From Symbiodinium natans (lineage: Eukaryota > Sar > Dinophyceae > Suessiales > Symbiodiniaceae), in the NCBI GenBank assembly GCA_905221605.1, contig CAJNDS010002135.1, forward strand, positions 1,264,001 to 1,327,500: a stretch of DNA of 63,500 nt, written 5' to 3'. The position numbers were made by a program, and so were the translations under genes. Positions 22,601-28,600 of the stretch are shown piece by piece. The first letter of the stretch is position 1. Each line of letters starts with the position of its first letter. A model generated the notes under the pieces. The model was given only the letters and a program-made list of their open reading frames with translations, searched no databases and was not told the origin of the DNA.

Positions 22601-25600
22601 TCCCAACCTCCCCAAACCCGAAACCCTACACCTCAACCCCTAAAAACGTTAAACCCCCGAACCCCGAAGCCCCTCAAGCAAACCTCTACAACCTCCCTCA
22701 AAAAACCGAAAAAGCCAAACCCCTCAACCCTTAAACCCCCCTAAACCCTTAAACCTCCCAAAACCCAAAAACCCCCTGAACACGCTAGAAGCCCTGTTGG
22801 GGTTTAGGGTTTAGGGTTTAGGGTTTAGGGTTTAGGGTTTAGACTTGTGACCCAAAGGTCCGGAACGTGCAGTTAGCCGCCTGGTCGGCCGTGCCGGGAG
22901 CTCATCCTCCAAGGGCTTCGGGTTTCGGGCTTGGGGTTTAGGGTTCAGGGTTTAGGGTTCAGGGTTTAGGGTTTAGGGTTTAGGGTTTAAGGGGGGGGCA
23001 CCCCAAGATTCGGCCAAAAGTGGCCGGTTCCAGTTGATTTTCTTTACAGTAGAATGACCCCTTCATTTTTCAGATGGCCTTGTGCAAACTGTAGGGCCCT
23101 AACTCATAAACCCCAAAATCCACAGCTCGTAAACCCTAAACCCCCTGAATTAAACCCCTAAACCCCCAAAACCCCCTAAACCTCCTAAACTCCCTAATCC
23201 TCTAAACCCGTAAACCCTCAAAACCCTAAACCCTAAACCCTAACTCTCAAAACCCTAAACCCTAACCCTCAAAACCCTAAACCCTAAACCCTAACCCTAA
23301 AACCCTAAACCCCCAAACCCCAAACCCTAAACACTAAACCCTAAACGCTAAACCGCACCCGAAACCTTTCAAGGATCGGACTCCTGGGTTTGGCCGGAAC
23401 CGGGGACCTTGAAGGACGCGCGCACGGCATCTTCTGGGTTTAGGGTTTAGGGTTTAGGGTTTAGGGTGTTCCAAAGTGCCGCGGTCCCGACCCGCGCCAG
23501 GGAGTGGCGGCGGGTCGAGCAGCCTCGGTGCAGCGGATCCCACCCCAGCCACCCAAACTACCGCCTTTTTCGGGTTTAGAGCGGTCTACCCCCCACGGCC
23601 CCCCTATCAAGGGGGCTTACAGCTCGCGTCTTCCCAATGGCCGGAATGGGACGTGTTGACTGCTGCTGCTTGAGCCTACACTTTGCTGGATCAACAGGGA
23701 GCGGGACCATCTGTTTCACCCATACTGTGTTTAAGACACCCTCAAGCCCAATTCCGGACCCAAGCTCATTCATATGGCAGAATGGCGAGGGCCAAGCGCG
23801 GAAGGCCCCGCCACCCGGCTTCTCTGGCCCAGCCTGGTCTTTTTTCAGCTGGTCTTTTTTGACAGGACCTCCTATGCTGGGGTCGCGCGTCTTGGGCCCG
23901 GCCTCCCCCGGTAGGGGCAACCCTGGCGGGGGGCAACCCTGACGAAGGGCAACGCTGGCAATAGGAAGGGCAACCTAAGGGCAGCCCTGGCGGGGGCAAC
24001 CCCTTGTGGGGGCAACCCTGGCACGGGCAGGGCCCTGGAAAGGCCACAAATGGAGAACTTTGGAGGGCAAAATTGGCGGGGGCAACCCTGGTGGGGGCAA
24101 CCCTGGCGGGGGCAACCCTGGCGGGGCTCGATCTGCTTAACAAAGCAACCAATCTCGAAGCGATAGCGTTCAGTTGTACCGGCCGTGGCCTGTGTGGGGG
24201 CAACCCTAACTCGGCGGCAACCCTGATGGGGGCAACCCTGGCGGGGGCAAACCCTGGGGCAACCTGGAGGGGGGCCGACCCTGGCGGGGGCACCTGGCGG
24301 GCAGGGCTGGCAACCCTGGCGGGAACAACCCTGCTGGTGGGGCAAACCTCACAGACAATCCTGGCATGGGGGGGCAACCCTGGCGGGGGCAACCCTGACG
24401 GGGCAGGCAACCCTGGCGGCAACGGTATAAACGTGTATCTGTCAGAGTCAAAGGAGCGGACGTGCTAGCAGGGGGCAACCCTGGTGGGGCCCTGGAAGGG
24501 GCCACTAATGAAGAACTTTGGCAAGGCCTTCATAGAGAAGGACGACGAAGCATAGGTGCACAATTCCATGTGAGGGGGCAACCTAGTAGGCTGGCGGGGG
24601 CAACCCTGTCGGGGGCAACCCTGGCGGGGGCAACCCTGGTGGGGGCAACCCTGGCCCTCGATTCTTAATGCTACGGGGCAACCTGCGAGGGCAACCCTGG
24701 TGGGGGCAACCCTGGCGGGGGCAACAACCCTGGTGGGGGCAACCCTGGTGGGGGAACCCTGGCGGGGGCAACCCTGGCGGGCAACCCTCACGGGGGGGGA
24801 AAGGCCAACCCTCACGGGGCAACCCCTGGAACCCAACCCTGGCGGGGGCAACCCTGGCGAACAACCCTGGCGGGGGGCGGGGGCAACTGTGGCGGGGGGC
24901 AACCCTGGCGGGGGCAACCCTGTGGGCAACCCTGGCGGGGGCAACCCTGGCAACCCTTGGTGGGGGGAACCCTGGCGGGGCAACCCTGGCGGGGAGGGGC
25001 AACCCTGGCGGGCCCTGGCGGGTGCAACCCGCGCGATTGCAACCCCAACCCTGGTGGGGGCAACCCTGGCGGGCAACCCTGGCGGGGGCCTCCGGGACCA
25101 ACCCTGGCGAAAGACAACCCTGGCGGGGCAACCCTGGCGGGGCAACCCTGGCGGGGCAACCCTGACGGGAACCCTGGCGGGGGCAACTCCGTGGGGGCAA
25201 CCCTGGCGGGCAACCCTGGCGGGGGCAACCCTGCGGGGGGCGCAACAGCTTCTTAGGCCCGACCTCCCCCACCGGGGTCGCGCGTCGGGGGTTTAGGGTT
25301 AATCCATTATTACATTGTGCCCTATGGCTAGCAGGGATGCATCAGGTGTGGCAAGCTCGATCTGCTTGGCAAAGCAAGCTGATCTCGAAGCGGTAGCGTT
25401 CAGTTGTACCGGCCGCCGCCTGGCGCGGGCGGCCTATGGTTTAGGGTTTAGGGTTTAGGGTTTAGGGTTTAGGTTCATACTACCCGGAAATATGGCTGTA
25501 CTTTTTTTTCGGTGGTTCCTCCGTTAGTCTATGGCCAGAGGCTCTGTGGCTTGCCGTGATCCTGACCGGCTGCTGCGAATATACTGGAGACCCAAAACAC

Positions 25601-28600
25601 CAGAACCTAGAGCCTGAACCTGAAACTGTAGCCTCCTCGCACTTCACTCACTTCAACCCGAGCCATGTCGTGCCTTTGGGGCTTGGGAAGACTCAAAAAA
25701 CTTCGGGCGGTTGCTTGTAGTCGCTCTATCCCCTAAACCCTAAACCCTAAACAATCGGCGTCCGTCCACAATGGGGAATTGCATTCCACAGAGAATATCT
25801 TCCGATGTGACGCAGCCGGCCTCGTTGTTAGGGAGTTTAGGGTTTAGGGGTTTAGGGTTTAGGGTTTAGGATTTAGAGTTTAGGAACTGCATTCCCCAGA
25901 GTATATCTCCCGATGTGTCGAAGTTGGCCTCGTTGTCATTTACCCAGCATCTACATGCTCGTTTGCATGTTGGCAGTGCCTTCATAAACCCGAGCCCTTC
26001 AGCCCAAAGCTCGACACTACGTATGTATGTATGTATGTATGCATGTATGTATGTATATGTGTATATCTGCATTATGCAGCACTATGCAACAAAGATGAAT
26101 ATCTACTGGGTCTCTACATCTAGATAGATATTCCCTTCGGGTTAATTAGGAATCTACGACATGAACGCAAAGATTCCTTGGGCAACTCGCGCGAGGGTTC
26201 TGGAAACAAGCGCTGACAGGAATCCTGCGGAATGGCTTCTTCCATGGTTTGGAGCCTCAGTCATAGCCCCCTTAGGAGTTTTTTTGCTTTTAGCTATGTA
26301 AAACCCAAGGGACTATTGCAAACTTTTTTTTTTTGAGGCTCTAAAGGGGGTATAGTCAGTTCAGCATGAGGACGCCGTCATACACAACCATGGCAGCCAA
26401 AAGCTGGGACATCCGAAAGCCCAAAACCCGATCCTCCGAACCCTAAAACCCTAAGCCCTAAACTCAAAAGCCCTCAAGTAGCCTGAAGCCCCAAACCCAA
26501 AACTCTAAAGCCCTAAACTCTAAACCCTCAAGCCCCAAACGCAAACAAGCCCTCTAACCCTGAATCCCTAAACCTCGACCCCGAAGTTTAAGCCGCAAAG
26601 CGCGGACCCCAAAAATAAGCCCACATGGTCAAAATCTGGGACCCCAACGAGATTCCCGGTTGGGCTTTGGATTTAGGACTATGGCTTAGGGTTCAGCATT
26701 GCAGCATCTCAAGCCCAAACATTCACTTGTCAAGCCGCCCACTGGGTCTATGGAACGATCTCGCTTGACGCAACACTCTTCCAGCCAGCTTGCCCCCTAC
26801 CCATCTTCAGACTCTTGTCTGATCAACTGCTAGGGGTACTCTTTGTCTGTCAATGTAAACTGTGACAACGAGAAAGAGGATGGTGTCCGAGTTGACGAAA
26901 CGAAGCTCTTGCTAGGACCCAGAGTAGGCCCCTATGCACTCGCTTTTTCTTAGGGTTTAGGTTCCCTTATACGACCCTGTAAACCACACAGGGATTCCCC
27001 GGTTGCTCTTGGGTCTAGCTTATGATACTTGTTTCGGTGAAGGGTGGTTCCAGAAGGGTAAACCCTAAAGGCTCCAGAGAAGCTGAATCCTAAACTCTGA
27101 GCCCCAATCCTTGAGCAAATGAATTGAGGGGTCATATACAATCAGCCATTATCCCTATTAAGATAATATGTGGACCACAAGCCTTGAAGGAGAGAAACAC
27201 GTCGCATTGTGAGCTCCGTGAGGCTACAATGGCTGGATCTGCGCCTCTGTGTGCAACAACGCCTTCGGAGGCGCGCGTCCGCGCGAATCGGTTTATGGTC
27301 CATATACCTTAATAGGGATTAGAGTAGTATAGGGTATACGTGACCCCAGTGTTAAGGTTGATTTGGTCCTCAAGGCAAGCCTTACAGGGCCTAAAGCCCT
27401 AAATCCCAACACACCAAAACCCTCGGCCTGACCCTAACCCTAAACCCTAAACCCTAAACCCTAAACCCTAAACCCTAAACCCTCGGCCTGACCATCCGGA
27501 TCAAACCCCCCTCAATCCCAAGACCATCAGCTGCGGTGGGAGCTCAGAAGCCGAGTTCAGGGTTTGGAGCCACCTTGGGAAGCAGGGAGATAGGGTTTAG
27601 GGTTTAGGGTTTAGGGTTCAGGGTTCAGGGTTTAGGGTTTAGGGTTTAGGGTTTAGGTTTTTTTTGATGTTGGGTCTAGGGTTTAGGGCTGAGGGTTCTA
27701 CACACATGGCTAGGTTTTAGGTGTTGCGTTGACGGTAGATCCCCATGGATCTCCAGACAAGACATTACTTGCAGACCATGTGTCTCGGCACAATGCTTGG
27801 GGAAGTCGTGGGAAGTCGGATGCTGCCTTTTATGTCCCCCTAAACGCCAAACCCTAAACCCAAAACCTCCAAAACCCCAAGCTCTACATGTAGGGATCGG
27901 GTTGAGGGCTGAGGGGTTTGATTTTCCAAGTGCTCCGGCTTGAGAACGAACACTCTGCAGTTTCACAAATGGTGGGAGGGTTTAGGGTTGAGGGCTTAGG
28001 GCTTGTGAGGGTAAGGGTTTAGGGTGTAGCCTTGAGTGTGCAGGGTTTTTAGCATGCTTTCGGGTTCTAGGTAAAACCCAAGATCCTGGGAACGTCTTCG
28101 TGGTTTGGGGTTTCGGGTTGAGAGAGGGGCTCTGCCAAAATGCTGGTTGGCCAGGTCTTCTCATTGCGGCCGCTCACCTTCGACTGGAGCAGGGTCTACT
28201 TGGAGGTTCAGGGTACTTAGCAACCCATTATAAGTGTAGTTGTAACCCCCACTTGGGTTATAAGTACAGTTATCTTTGGGTTACCAAGTACCATGCACCT
28301 CCGAGTAAAGGGGGCTTATGGTCCATATACCTTCATAAGGATCACAGTAGCATAGGGTGCATGACCCCCAATGGTTGGGTTCATGTGGTGTCATGAACCT
28401 CCAAGTACGGCAGACTCTGCACCCCCGACCCCCAAAGCCCAAACCCTGTGCTGGCGACTTATAGTGTCGCCTCCACACACTGAAGCCAAGGAGACAAGCA
28501 TTGCCTTTTTTGCCCTAGATCCCAAACCCAACCCTAAGCCCTAAACCCCTTCTGAGGTCAGTGGCAGGGTCCCTTAGCATGGGCGCTTCAATGGGGGGCC

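Larger units (their letters stand above)
25569..28154. other. Transporter intron without further recognised exon
   Basis: Contains telomere tracts, family 1, family 5 and family 9 elements and a TATG microsatellite. No coding segment stands out. Confidence 0.5.

Noticed and set aside
23576-25296. Long overlapping ORFs on both strands (up to 229 codons)
   Set aside because: They follow from the 15-bp GC-rich minisatellite, which is open in most frames. The frame shifts repeatedly and there is no consistent protein.
25866-26127. Opposed ORFs around the TATG repeat
   Set aside because: Half of each is microsatellite translation (YTYIHAYIHTY).
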